From: Pseudonocardia halophobica
Lineage (GTDB): Bacteria > Actinomycetota > Actinomycetes > Mycobacteriales > Pseudonocardiaceae
Assembly (NCBI RefSeq): GCF_027922425.1
Contig: NZ_BSFQ01000046.1
Coordinates: 1-57,080, forward strand
Direction of reading: 5' to 3'
DNA length: 57,080 nt
Within the stretch, counting starts at the first letter, position 1. Every line of letters begins with the position of its first letter. Below the pieces are notes generated by a model. It saw nothing but the letters and a program-made list of their open reading frames with translations, was not told the origin of the DNA and ran no database searches. The position numbers were made by a program, and so were the translations under genes. Shown here in pieces: positions 42,503 through 50,213 of this stretch.

Positions 42503-43171
42503 ATGAGGGTCGCCATCGCGGGGGCCGGCGCCGTCGGCCGCTCCATCGCGCGCGAGCTCGTGGAGAACAAGCACCAGGTCATGCTCATCGAGCGCGACCT
42601 CGGCCAGATCGACCCCGCCGCCGTGGAGGAGGCGGAGTGGGTGCACGCCGACGCCTGCGAGCTCACGACGCTCGAGGACGCCGGGATCGAGAGCTGCGAC
42701 GTCGTGATCGCCGCGACCGGGGACGACAAGGTCAACCTGGTCGTCTCGCTGCTCGCCAAGACGGAGTTCGCGGTGCGCCGGGTGGTCGCGCGGGTCAACG
42801 ACCCCCGCAACGAGTGGCTGTTCGGGGAGAACTGGGGCGTCGACGTCTCGGTCTCCACCCCGCGGCTGCTCGCGGCGCTGGTCGAGGAGGCCGTGGCCGT
42901 CGGCGACCTGGTGCGGCTGCTGACGCTGCGGCAGGGTCAGGCGAACCTCGTCGAGGTCACGCTGCCCACGCACACGCCGCTGGCCGGGCGGCCCGTCCGG
43001 GACCTGGCGCTGCCCCCGGACTCCGCGCTGGTCACGATCCTGCGGGGCGGCCGGGTGATCGTCCCGCAGGCGGACGACGCGCTGGAGCCGGGCGACGAGC
43101 TGCTCTTCGTCGCCACCGCCGCGGTCGAGGAGGAGATCCGGGCGGCGGTCGTCGACGCCGCGAGGGGTTGA
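42503..43171 (+). CDS. ceoC: TrkA-type potassium uptake regulator CeoC
   Basis: Second RCK protein, 222 residues: VAIAGAGAVGRSIARELVENKHQVMLIERD (Rossmann site with GAGAVG), GIESCDVVIAATGDDKVNLVVSLLAKTEF, RVNDPRNEWLFGENWGVDVSVSTPRLL, and a C-terminal TrkA-C domain (LAGRPVRDLALPPDSALVTILRGG). It likely forms a hetero-octameric ring with CeoB that gates potassium flow. Stop at 43171; 61 bases then separate it from the convergent DUF3159 gene, with no clear hairpin. Confidence 0.92.
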   Translation: MRVAIAGAGAVGRSIARELVENKHQVMLIERDLGQIDPAAVEEAEWVHADACELTTLEDAGIESCDVVIAATGDDKVNLVVSLLAKTEFAVRRVVARVNDPRNEWLFGENWGVDVSVSTPRLLAALVEEAVAVGDLVRLLTLRQGQANLVEVTLPTHTPLAGRPVRDLALPPDSALVTILRGGRVIVPQADDALEPGDELLFVATAAVEEEIRAAVVDAARG

Positions 43172-43232
43172 GGCTCCAGGGCGTGCACCGACTCGTCGAC
43201 GGCGGGCCGGCGGCTGTGCTCCGGGAGGTCGC

Positions 43233-44006
43233 TCAGCCGGCGGCCGGGGTGCGCTCGGCGCGGCGGACGGCCACGACCGTCCCGACGATCGCGAGGCCGA
43301 GCAGCGGGTAACCCATGGCCAGCCGGGCGATGCCGAGCCAGGTCTCCTCGTCCGCGTTGTACAGCCAGCCCTGGACCACGAGGCGGGCGGCGAACACCAG
43401 CGCCCACAGCGCGCTGGCCCAGCTGTAGGCCCGGAGCATGCGCGGGTTGCGGCGCCAGCCCTGGCCGTGCCCGTTGACGGCGTGCCAGATCACGCCGGCG
43501 AGCGGCCTTCGCACGATGATCGAGACCAGGAAGGCGAGCCCCAGCGCCGCGCTGTAGAGCAGGCCCGGCAGGTAGAAGCCGCGGGCCTCGCCGGTGCGGT
43601 AGGCGATGAAGGCGCACACGGCCACACCGAACAGCCCGGAGATCGCCGGCTGGAGCGGTTGCCTGCGCGCGATGCGGAACACCGCCACCAGCACGCCGGC
43701 CACGACGGCGGCGATCAGGGCGGGCTTGAGCTCGAACAGGACGTTGGCGACGACGAAGACCGCCACCGGCACCGTCGAGGCGATGATGCCGGGGATGCCG
43801 CCCATCTGTTCGAGGAGCGTGGGCCGGCGCCCCGAGTCGTCGGTGTCCTCGGACCGGTCGTTCTCGTGGATCTCCGCCGTCACACCGGCCGGTTCCTCGG
43901 CCGGGACGCGCGGTATCGGGCCCGTGGCCGAGTCGTGGTCCGCCGGCTCGCCGGCCACCCGCGGGATCCGGGTGGTCGGCTGGTCCCCTTCGGGACCCGG
44001 CGTCAC
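43233..44006 (-). CDS. DUF3159 membrane protein
   Basis: A 257-residue membrane protein corresponding to M. tuberculosis Rv2693c. An acidic, Thr-rich cytoplasmic N-terminus of about 60 residues precedes several hydrophobic segments: IPGIIASTVPVAVFVVANVLFEL, ALIAAVVAGVLVAVFRI, LFGVAVCAFIAYRTGEARG, the L-L-Y-S-A-A-L-G-L-A-F-L-V-S-I block and two more near the end. The conserved R-N-P-R-M-x-R-A-Y-S-W-A-S block is diagnostic. Function unknown. The GTG start overlaps the upstream OB-fold gene stop (GTGA at 44006-44003), so the two are co-translated. The frame stays open to 46073, but that part is antisense-like. Confidence 0.83.
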   Translation of the reverse strand: MTPGPEGDQPTTRIPRVAGEPADHDSATGPIPRVPAEEPAGVTAEIHENDRSEDTDDSGRRPTLLEQMGGIPGIIASTVPVAVFVVANVLFELKPALIAAVVAGVLVAVFRIARRQPLQPAISGLFGVAVCAFIAYRTGEARGFYLPGLLYSAALGLAFLVSIIVRRPLAGVIWHAVNGHGQGWRRNPRMLRAYSWASALWALVFAARLVVQGWLYNADEETWLGIARLAMGYPLLGLAIVGTVVAVRRAERTPAAG

Positions 44007-44383
44007 TGCGCCTGGCAGATCTCGTAGTACGGGTTGTACAGGACCTTCCGGCCGTCCCGGACCGAGATCCGGCCGCGCACCCGCATCGTCCGGCCCGGCT
44101 CGATGCCCGGGATCCGGCGTCGACCCATCCAGACCAGCGTCACTCCCTCGGTGCCGTCGTACAGCTCCGCCTGGAGCTGTGCGCTGCTGTCGTCCTCGGG
44201 GCAGAACTCCACACTCCGGAGGCGACCCAGCATGGTCACCTCCTGTCCGCACGCACACTCGCTCGCGCGCTGCGCGCCGGAACGTTCGGAATCCTCGGAC
44301 AGGTCGTCCGCGTCCAGGACGTCGACGTCGCTGGTGAGCTTGCGAAGCATGCGGCGGAACGCCCCACCGTCCGTGCTGCCCAT
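44003..44383 (-). CDS. OB-fold nucleic-acid-binding protein (Rv2694c-like)
   Basis: A 126-residue protein with an OB-fold resembling the anticodon-binding or RecG-type fold: VTMLGRLRSVEFCPEDDSSAQLQAELYDGTEGVTLVWMGRRRIPGIEPGRTMRVRGRISVRDGRKVLYNPYYEI, in family order (split here across five beta strands). The N-terminus FRRMLRKLTSDVDVLDADDL is shared with mycobacterial homologues. The ATG at 44383 follows GAGGAGAGAG; a start 20 codons earlier is possible but unconserved. Function unknown; probably binds single-stranded nucleic acid. It is the first gene of a two-gene unit with DUF3159. Confidence 0.82.
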   Translation of the reverse strand: MGSTDGGAFRRMLRKLTSDVDVLDADDLSEDSERSGAQRASECACGQEVTMLGRLRSVEFCPEDDSSAQLQAELYDGTEGVTLVWMGRRRIPGIEPGRTMRVRGRISVRDGRKVLYNPYYEICQAQ

Positions 44384-44989
44384 CTCTCTCCTCGGCTGCT
44401 CGGGCGCGGGCCGTCTCCCTTGATCCGGCCGCTGCCCGTGCAAGGGTAACGCGGGAGAAACGGGATGTGTGCCCGGAACGGGCGGCTTCCCGCAGCCGGA
44501 CGCGATCCCGATCTCCCCCGTCGGTGAGCGGCCAGATCATCGCGACGACACGCGGGTCCCCGGACGGGTGATGCGGCTCAGCGTGCCCGGATTGCGGCGT
44601 TCTGGGCGGATTCACGGGGGTGCGGTTCCCGCTCGTCGTCACGGTGGATGGGTGTGACGCTGGTCTCGCGCCGTTCGGCGTGCCGGTGGACGCGGGTGGG
44701 GGCTCGCACACCCGTCGTGGTCGGCTCTCACACCTCGAGTGAGCGGGGCACAGCCCATCGATGGCATGTGTCGCGCGCTCCTCCCAGGTGTGACAGCCGG
44801 CCAGAAGGGGTGTGCGAACCCGAATCTCGCTCTCACCGCCCTGCGACGACCGCGGCTCGGACGGCGGCGTGCGGGAGGAAGCACGACCGGAGGAGCGCCG
44901 CACAACCGAAGAAGCGCGGCACACCCCGCTGGCGGGGTGTGCCGCGCTCCTCGGCGGTGTGCCGGGTCGACTGCCGCGGTGTGGCGGGC
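44384..44989. other. 606-bp gene-free region with clustered GGTGTG motifs
   Basis: No credible gene. The part 44651-44985 holds nine copies of a GGTGTG-type motif in both orientations, near 44651, 44706, 44727, 44787, 44809, 44919, 44936, 44956 and 44978, several as halves of hairpins. The upstream part 44384-44640 should contain the promoter of the OB-fold gene and shows nothing else. The region is flanked by the ends of same-strand genes, so it acts as terminator region for one and promoter region for the other. Confidence 0.6.
44913..44948. terminator. Perfect 17-bp hairpin downstream of the DUF3710 gene
   Basis: AGCGCGGCACACCCCGC (44913-44929), two-base loop TG, and its exact complement (44932-44948). 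It lies about 42 bases after the DUF3710 stop in the direction of transcription and includes two of the GGTGTG motifs. Confidence 0.75.
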
Positions 44990-47900
44990 CTACTCGGGGC
45001 GGCGGTGGCGGCCGCGGTCCGGGTCGGCGCCGTTGAGCGGGTCGGCGTCGAGGAACGACAGCGCCGGTCGCGAGCCCGGGCCCTCGCCGTGGCGGCGGTT
45101 CCCGCCCGCCTCGGGCTCGCCGGGGCCGGGCTCCCGGGAGCCGTGGCCGCCCGGGCCGCTGTGTCCGTTCGGGGCGTCGTGCCCGTGCCCGCCGTAGCCG
45201 ACCTGGCCGCTCTGGCCGCGGTAGCCGTCCGACGGGCCGTGACCGTTCTGGCCCCGGAAGCCGGCCGACGGGCTTTGGCCGTTCTGGCCCCAAGAGGCTT
45301 CCGACGGGCCGTGGCCGTTCTGGCCGCGGTAGCCGTCCGACGGGCCGTGGCCGTTCGGTGCCCTGTATCCGTTCGGAGTGCCGTGGCCCTCCGGGCTCCC
45401 ACCGCCGTTCCGGCCGCTGTGGCCGGGCGAGCCGGCGTAGCCGTTCGGGCCGGCCCAGCCGTTGCGCGCGTCGTGGCCGTTCGTGCCACCGGGGCCGGCG
45501 TGCCCGTTGACCGGGCCGTAGCCGTTGCGGGCGGCGGGACGGTGGTCGGCGGCGCGGTCGGCGGACTCGGCCATGAGGGCGTCGAAGAGGCTGGTCGGGA
45601 CGTCGGCCGGCGAGCCGGGACCCGTCCGGACGCCCGCGAACCCGGTCACCTCGCGGCCGCCGCCCTGTGACGACCAGCCGGACGCGGTGTAGCCGTACTG
45701 CGGCAGCCGGCCCGAGTCCCGGTCGACGGTCTCGTAACCCGGGCCCGGCGGCTGGTGCACGGTGGGCGTCCAGCCGTCCGGACGGCCCTCCGCGGCCTGA
45801 CCGCCGTGCGACGGCGCGTCGTAGAGGCCGTGGCCGGTTCCTCGGTCGCCCTGGGTGGGCTCTGGGGCGGCGCGGCGGCCGCTCGGCTGCTCGCCGGGCC
45901 GTCCGCCGTCCGCGGACGGGTTCCCGCTCCCCCACGCCGGCGCGCCGGTCCAGCCACCGCTCGGCTGCTCCGCGGGCCGGTCCTGCCACGACGGGACCTC
46001 GGCGCGCCGACCGCCCGCCGCCGGGCCGGACTGCTGCGGCCCACCGAAGCGACCGCCCTGCTCCGGGCCCCACGCGGACGCCGCCGGCGACTGCGAGGAG
46101 CCGCCGGCCCAGGAGTCCTGCTGCTCGCTGCCCCGGCCCGGGGCGGACGCCGCACCGGCACTCGGCTGCAGCGAGTTGCTGCCCTGCTGGTCCGCAGCCC
46201 AGCCGGACGGGTTCACGTTCGCACCGAGGCCGGACTGCGGCGAGTCGCCGGCCCGACCGTTGTCCTGCTGCTCGGCCGCCCAGCCGGAGTGCCGCGGGCC
46301 GTCCGCCTGCTCGGTGGCCCAGCCGGGGCGCTGGACGTCGCCCGGAGCCGGGAACCGCGGGTCCCGCCCGGGCTCCGACGGCTGCCGCTCGGCCCAGCGG
46401 GAGGGCGCGGGGTCGCCGTGGCGACCGCCGGTCGCCCAGCCGCCGCTCGCCTGGTCGGCCGTCGGCCCGGAGTGGCGCGGGCCGCCGCTCCCGCCGCTCC
46501 CGCCGAACTCACCCCCGCCGCTCCCGCCGAACTCACCGGAGCCCGGGTCGCGGTCCGCACGGTCCTCGGCGGACCGGTCGGGCCGGTACTCCGCGGTCGC
46601 CCAGCCGCCGCTGTGCGGGCCGGCGGTTTGCGGAGCGGGCTCGACGGGCTGGTCGCCCCAGGACCCGGGACCACCCGCACCCCGCCCGACGACGGGCAGG
46701 GCGCGCGTCTCGCCCGCGCCGGCCGCGCCACCCTGGGCGCCGGGCCCGGCCTGCGGGAATGCGCCGGATCCGGCGTGCGCGCCGGTCGAGGGCGCGGCGG
46801 GACCACCGAAGCGCGGGTCCTGACCGGCCGCCGGGTAGGTCCCGGACGGGCCGGCCGGCGCGAACCCCGCGCCCTCGACCGACGGGGACCCGGCGGGGGT
46901 GTTCCCCGTGCCGGGGCCGTACGGACCGGGACCGGCCGCGGTGTACGGGCCGCTCGGGGCGTCGGCGGGGTCACCGAACGAGCGCGGGCCCGCAGGCGGA
47001 GCGCCCGCCGGACCGCCGAGGCCCGGCGCCGGCGTGTAGCCGCTCTGGGTGGCCGGGCCGCCGAACGGCGCCTGGCCGACCGCGCCACCGGTGCCCGGAC
47101 CCTGCGTGTACCCGCCCTGCGTGGCCGGGCCGCCGAACGACGCCTGGCCCGCCGGGCCACCGGCTCCCGGACCCTGCGTGTACCCACCGGTCGGGCCGCC
47201 GAACGGTGCCTGACCTGCCGGACCGCCTGCACCCGGGCCAGGCGTGTATCCGCTCTGCGTGGCCGGGCCGCCGAACGAAGCACCGGCCGCCGGAGCGCCG
47301 AACCCAGGTCCACCGAAGCCGGGACCGCCGGCCCCCGGACCACCGGGGCCGGGACCGCCGAAACCGGGACCGCCGACCGGGGGCCCACCGAACCCGCCGC
47401 CCGCCGGCCGCCCGCCGGCCGGGCCACCGAACTCCGGACCACCGACCTGAGGACCGCCGAACTGGGGCTGATCAGGCCGCGGCCCGGCAGGGCCGTGCTG
47501 CGGCGCACCGGGCCCACCAGCTCCGGGCCCACCAGCTCCGGGCCCACCAGCACCGGGCCCACCAGCACCGGGCCCACCAGCCCCGGCGCCCACCCCACCC
47601 GACGCCCCCGCGGATGCCGCGGGCGCGAGCGGAGCGGCACCGCCCGGCGCCCCACCGCCCGGGGCGCCGGCCTGCCCGACCCCGACCTGCCCGGCGCCGG
47701 CCGGACCCGCAGGAGCCTCGGCGGCGGCCTCCGCCGACTCCCCCGCCTCCTCGGCCGGGGTGACCGACCGGGTGCGCAGGGTGAGGGTGGCCTTGGGCTG
47801 CGGGGCCTCGGCGTCGGGATCGGGGGCCTCGTCGACCGCCGAGGGGAGCGTCAGCGGGAGCACGGTCCGGGGCGGGTACGGCGACTTGCCGCGCACCACG

Positions 47901-48454
47901 ATCGTGCCGCGCAGCATCCGCCGCATCTCGGCGTCGAGGCGCTCGGCCTGCTCCTCGGGGCCCGCGGCGACGCCGTAGACCATCCACCGCTCGCCGTCGA
48001 TGCCCACGAACACCGACGAGGCGACCTGCGTGGTCGCGCGCAGCTCCCGGCCCCACTCGCCGGTGTACGAGCGCACGGTGGCGCCGCCCTCGCGCAGCGA
48101 CTGCGCGATCTCCTCGCAGAGGTCCTTCCACAGCCCGCCCGAGCGCGGCGCGGCCAGCGCGGACAGCGAGAGCCGCCCACCGCCCGGCATCGTGATGTGC
48201 ACCGCGGACAGCCGCGCGCCGTCCTCCGGCTCGACGACGCTGCCCTGCGGGGGGATCGGCACCTGCACGGCGCCGAAGTCCATGCGCGTGAGCGCGTCCG
48301 TCATCTCGGGGTCGAGCTTGGCGACGTCGAACGGGCCGAAGTCCGGCCCGTCGTACTCGCTGTCGTACTCCTCGTCGTACTCGCCGTCGTACCCGGTCTC
48401 CACCGAGTCGTCGGCCTCCAGGTCCTCGAGGTCCTCGCCGTAGCGGACGCTCAC
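44990..48454 (-). CDS. DUF3710 protein with a giant low-complexity C-terminal tail
   Basis: A 1154-residue protein whose first about 215 residues are the DUF3710 domain. Order: acidic Tyr/Asp/Glu start (YDGEYDEEYDSEYDGPDFGPFD), core VPIPPQGSVVEPEDGARLSAVHI, GGLWKDLCEEIAQSLREGGATV, ATTQVASSVFVGIDGERWMVYGVA and LRGTIVVRGKSPYPPRTVLPL. The mycobacterial homologue (Rv2696c) is about 260 residues long. The remaining about 900 are Gly, Pro, Ala, Gln and Ser with repeat blocks: GGPGA repeats at about 290-315, units of 21-24 residues around GGPAGQAPFGGP at about 400-475, Trp-containing GWA repeats at about 640-800, and 12-residue GQNGHGPSDGYR units near 1035-1085. The frame is kept throughout. The GTG start overlaps the dut stop (GTGA). 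DUF3710 has no known function. Confidence 0.85.
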   Translation of the reverse strand: MSVRYGEDLEDLEADDSVETGYDGEYDEEYDSEYDGPDFGPFDVAKLDPEMTDALTRMDFGAVQVPIPPQGSVVEPEDGARLSAVHITMPGGGRLSLSALAAPRSGGLWKDLCEEIAQSLREGGATVRSYTGEWGRELRATTQVASSVFVGIDGERWMVYGVAAGPEEQAERLDAEMRRMLRGTIVVRGKSPYPPRTVLPLTLPSAVDEAPDPDAEAPQPKATLTLRTRSVTPAEEAGESAEAAAEAPAGPAGAGQVGVGQAGAPGGGAPGGAAPLAPAASAGASGGVGAGAGGPGAGGPGAGGPGAGGPGAGGPGAPQHGPAGPRPDQPQFGGPQVGGPEFGGPAGGRPAGGGFGGPPVGGPGFGGPGPGGPGAGGPGFGGPGFGAPAAGASFGGPATQSGYTPGPGAGGPAGQAPFGGPTGGYTQGPGAGGPAGQASFGGPATQGGYTQGPGTGGAVGQAPFGGPATQSGYTPAPGLGGPAGAPPAGPRSFGDPADAPSGPYTAAGPGPYGPGTGNTPAGSPSVEGAGFAPAGPSGTYPAAGQDPRFGGPAAPSTGAHAGSGAFPQAGPGAQGGAAGAGETRALPVVGRGAGGPGSWGDQPVEPAPQTAGPHSGGWATAEYRPDRSAEDRADRDPGSGEFGGSGGGEFGGSGGSGGPRHSGPTADQASGGWATGGRHGDPAPSRWAERQPSEPGRDPRFPAPGDVQRPGWATEQADGPRHSGWAAEQQDNGRAGDSPQSGLGANVNPSGWAADQQGSNSLQPSAGAASAPGRGSEQQDSWAGGSSQSPAASAWGPEQGGRFGGPQQSGPAAGGRRAEVPSWQDRPAEQPSGGWTGAPAWGSGNPSADGGRPGEQPSGRRAAPEPTQGDRGTGHGLYDAPSHGGQAAEGRPDGWTPTVHQPPGPGYETVDRDSGRLPQYGYTASGWSSQGGGREVTGFAGVRTGPGSPADVPTSLFDALMAESADRAADHRPAARNGYGPVNGHAGPGGTNGHDARNGWAGPNGYAGSPGHSGRNGGGSPEGHGTPNGYRAPNGHGPSDGYRGQNGHGPSEASWGQNGQSPSAGFRGQNGHGPSDGYRGQSGQVGYGGHGHDAPNGHSGPGGHGSREPGPGEPEAGGNRRHGEGPGSRPALSFLDADPLNGADPDRGRHRRPE
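45210..45355 (-). repeat. 36-bp degenerate tandem repeat in the DUF3710 tail
   Basis: About four units of 36 bp encode GHGPSDGYRGQN-type 12-residue repeats. Unit sequences differ at several positions, so they are old or selected rather than fresh. Confidence 0.6.
47035..47270 (-). repeat. 63-72-bp degenerate repeat in the DUF3710 tail
   Basis: Three to four copies that encode GPGAGGPAGQAPFGGP(ATQ)GGYTQ, 21-24 residues each. Copies begin with GCGTGTACCC or GCGTGTATCC on the plus strand and share GCCGGGCCGCCGAACG. Confidence 0.6.
47508..47582 (-). repeat. 15-bp tandem repeat, five copies
   Basis: CCGGGCCCACCAGCT repeated five times with one- or two-base variation at the last two bases. On the coding strand it encodes five GAGGP units of the DUF3710 tail. 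Confidence 0.85.
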
Positions 48455-48927
48455 GGTCCGTCCCCTCCCGCCAGCCGGTCGTGCCCACCCGTCGAGCCGT
48501 ACCCGCCCGGCCCCCGGTCGGAGGCCGGGAGCTCGGGCACCTCGACGAAGCGCGCGTACTCCACCTTCTGAACGACCAACTGGGCGATCCGGTCACCCCT
48601 GCGGAGCACGATCTCCTCGCGGGGGTCGTGATTGATCAGACACACCTTGATCTCGCCGCGGTATCCGGCGTCGATCGTGCCCGGCGCGTTGACGACCGAC
48701 AGCCCCGCGCGGGCGGCCAGCCCGGAGCGCGGGTGCACGAAGCCGGCGTAGCCCATGGGCAGGGCGATCGCGACGCCCGTGCCGACGACGGCGCGCTCAC
48801 CGGGGGCGAGGACGACGTCGGACGTGGTCGCGAGGTCCGCCCCCGCGTCGCCGGGTCGGGCGTACGCGGGCAGCGGCATGTCGGGGTCGAGGCGGGTCAG
48901 CAGCACGTCGACGAGCGGCGTGACCAT
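48451..48927 (-). CDS. dut: dUTP diphosphatase
   Basis: Hydrolyses dUTP to keep uracil out of DNA and provide dUMP. The 158-residue product has all five trimeric dUTPase motifs: I, GDAGADL; II, HPRSGLAARAGL; III, NAPGTIDAGYRGEI with the catalytic Asp and Tyr; IV, RRGDRIAQLVV; V, GGYGSTGGH. The ATG at 48927 gives the usual spacing to motif I; an upstream in-frame GTG near 48963 is possible. Its stop overlaps the DUF3710 start as GTGA. As in mycobacteria, it precedes the DUF3710 gene and is divergent from the DUF3093 gene. Confidence 0.95.
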   Translation of the reverse strand: MVTPLVDVLLTRLDPDMPLPAYARPGDAGADLATTSDVVLAPGERAVVGTGVAIALPMGYAGFVHPRSGLAARAGLSVVNAPGTIDAGYRGEIKVCLINHDPREEIVLRRGDRIAQLVVQKVEYARFVEVPELPASDRGPGGYGSTGGHDRLAGGDGP

Positions 48928-48989
48928 CGGCTCGTGCGGGGGAGCATCGATCGGGCCGGGCACAACGGGCGACGTTACAGTGGGTCGTC

Positions 48990-49478
48990 GTGAGCGAGCA
49001 CCCGTCCAGCGCCGGTCCTGCGACGTCCGGCCGTCCTGGGTTCGACGAGCGGTTGAGTACACCGCTCTGGTGGTTCCTGTTCGCCGGCGGCGTCGCCGTG
49101 CTGCTGGGCGCCGAGATCCACATGGGATATCCGGGCGTGCGCTCGTGGATCGGCTACGCCGTGCTGATCCCGCTGGCGCTGCTGGTGGTGTGGCGCCTGG
49201 GCAGCGTGCGGGTCCAGGTGACCGAGACCGAGCTGGTGGCCGGCGACGAGCGGATCGCGCTGGAGCACGTCGGCCGCACCCAGATCGTGTCCAGGAAGGA
49301 CAAGCAGCAGGCGCTGGGCCCGGAGCTGGACCCGGTCGCCCACGTGCTGCACCGCGGCTGGATCGGCCCGGTCGTGCGGATCGAGACGCGCGACCCCGCG
49401 AGCCCGGTGCCGTACTGGGTCGTCAGCACCCGCCGCCCGGAGGAGCTGGTGGCCGCGCTGAGCGCCACCCGCGCCTAG
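48990..49478 (+). CDS. DUF3093 membrane protein
   Basis: A 162-residue protein matching DUF3093 (M. tuberculosis Rv2698 position). Two adjacent membrane segments (about 27-47 and 52-70: PLWWFLFAGGVAVLLGAEI and WIGYAVLIPLALLVVWRLG) precede a cytoplasmic PH-like beta domain: VRVQVTETELVAGDERIALEHVGRTQIV, ELDPVAHVLHRGWIGPVVRIE and PYWVVSTRRPEELVAAL. Function unknown. GTG start; divergent from dut with 62 bases between, so the promoters overlap. Confidence 0.87.
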   Translation: MSEHPSSAGPATSGRPGFDERLSTPLWWFLFAGGVAVLLGAEIHMGYPGVRSWIGYAVLIPLALLVVWRLGSVRVQVTETELVAGDERIALEHVGRTQIVSRKDKQQALGPELDPVAHVLHRGWIGPVVRIETRDPASPVPYWVVSTRRPEELVAALSATRA

Positions 49479-49512
49479 CCCCGAGGACGCCCGGCCCCGA
49501 GAACGCCGAAAG

Positions 49513-49538
49513 GGGCGTCCCGGGGATCCGGGACGCCC
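49513..49538. terminator. Hairpin terminator between convergent DUF3093 and DUF4193 genes
   Basis: GGGCGTCCCGG (49513-49523) pairs with CCGGGACGCCC (49528-49538) around GGAT. It lies 35 bases after the DUF3093 stop and 50 before the DUF4193 stop and can serve both directions. Confidence 0.78.
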
Positions 49539-49587
49539 TCGTCGGTGTCCGCGTCGTTCGACGCCGGGTCGGGCCGGCGGCGGTCCG

Positions 49588-49890
49588 TCAGGCCGCGCAG
49601 TCGCGGCAGATGAACAGGTTGCCGCGGGTCTCGGCCAGCCGGCTGCGGTGGTGCACCAGGAAGCAGCTGCCACAGGTGAACTCGTCCGCCTGCTTCGGCA
49701 GGACCTTGACCGTGAGCTCCTCGCCCGAGAGGTCCGCCCCCGGGAGCTCGAAGCTCTCCGCCGTGTCCGACTCGTCGACGTCGACCGCGGACGACTGCGC
49801 CTCGTTCCGACGGGCCTTGAGCTCGTCGAGCGAGTCCTCCGCCATGTCGTCGGCCTCGTTGCGCCGCGGTGCGTCGTAGTCGGTAGCCAT
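49588..49890 (-). CDS. DUF4193 zinc-ribbon protein
   Basis: A 100-residue actinobacterial protein, counterpart of Rv2699c. The start MATDYDAPRRNEADDMAEDSLDELKARRNEAQS and the acidic middle are typical. The C-terminus has two Cys pairs, FTCGSCFLVHHRSRL and LFICRDCAA, that should bind one zinc ion. The frame remains open upstream beyond the ATG at 49890, which follows GGTGGGAACG. Highly conserved and often strongly expressed in actinobacteria; no known function. It is divergent from cei. Confidence 0.9.
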   Translation of the reverse strand: MATDYDAPRRNEADDMAEDSLDELKARRNEAQSSAVDVDESDTAESFELPGADLSGEELTVKVLPKQADEFTCGSCFLVHHRSRLAETRGNLFICRDCAA

Positions 49891-50213
49891 CGTTCCCACC
49901 CTCAGTACTGTTCGTCTTCTGTCGTGCCGCTGCACAACGTCCCGGCCGCAGGCGTTTGTGCCCGGCATCGGAGTGACGCCGGTCTCACCCGTTTGCGGAA
50001 CGGCGCAGCCCTCGCCGGGACCAGGGCAGGGACCCGCGGCACCCGTGACCGGGCCCCGCGAAACGTCGTGCTCCCCCGTCGGCGCGCAGAGGGTAGCCGA
50101 GCGGTCAAGCCCCCGCACCGGGCCCACCCGTGTCGCCCGCCCGCCGGGGAGCGGTGGGGGCGTTAGGGTTCCGCCGTGCTGATCCGCGGGGTGTGTTCGG
50201 GTGGGGTGGACGC
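49891..50213. other. Intergenic region between DUF4193 and cei
   Basis: 323 bases without a gene, holding two divergent promoters. A TAGGGT at 50164-50169 could be the -10 of cei, but no -35 is at the right distance. No repeat or RNA structure was recognised beyond scattered GC-rich inversions. Confidence 0.4.

Noticed and set aside
44469..44657. Small plus-strand frame of 62 codons in the gene-free region
   Set aside because: No ribosome site, no family likeness and Pro/Gly/Arg-rich translation; it overlaps the motif cluster.
47508..47582. Possible CRISPR-like array
   Set aside because: The 15-bp units are contiguous with no spacers and lie in the coding sequence of the DUF3710 tail.
49902..50213. 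tRNA or other structured RNA gene between DUF4193 and cei
   Set aside because: No cloverleaf, anticodon arm or T-loop sequence was found on either strand here or in the other long gaps.
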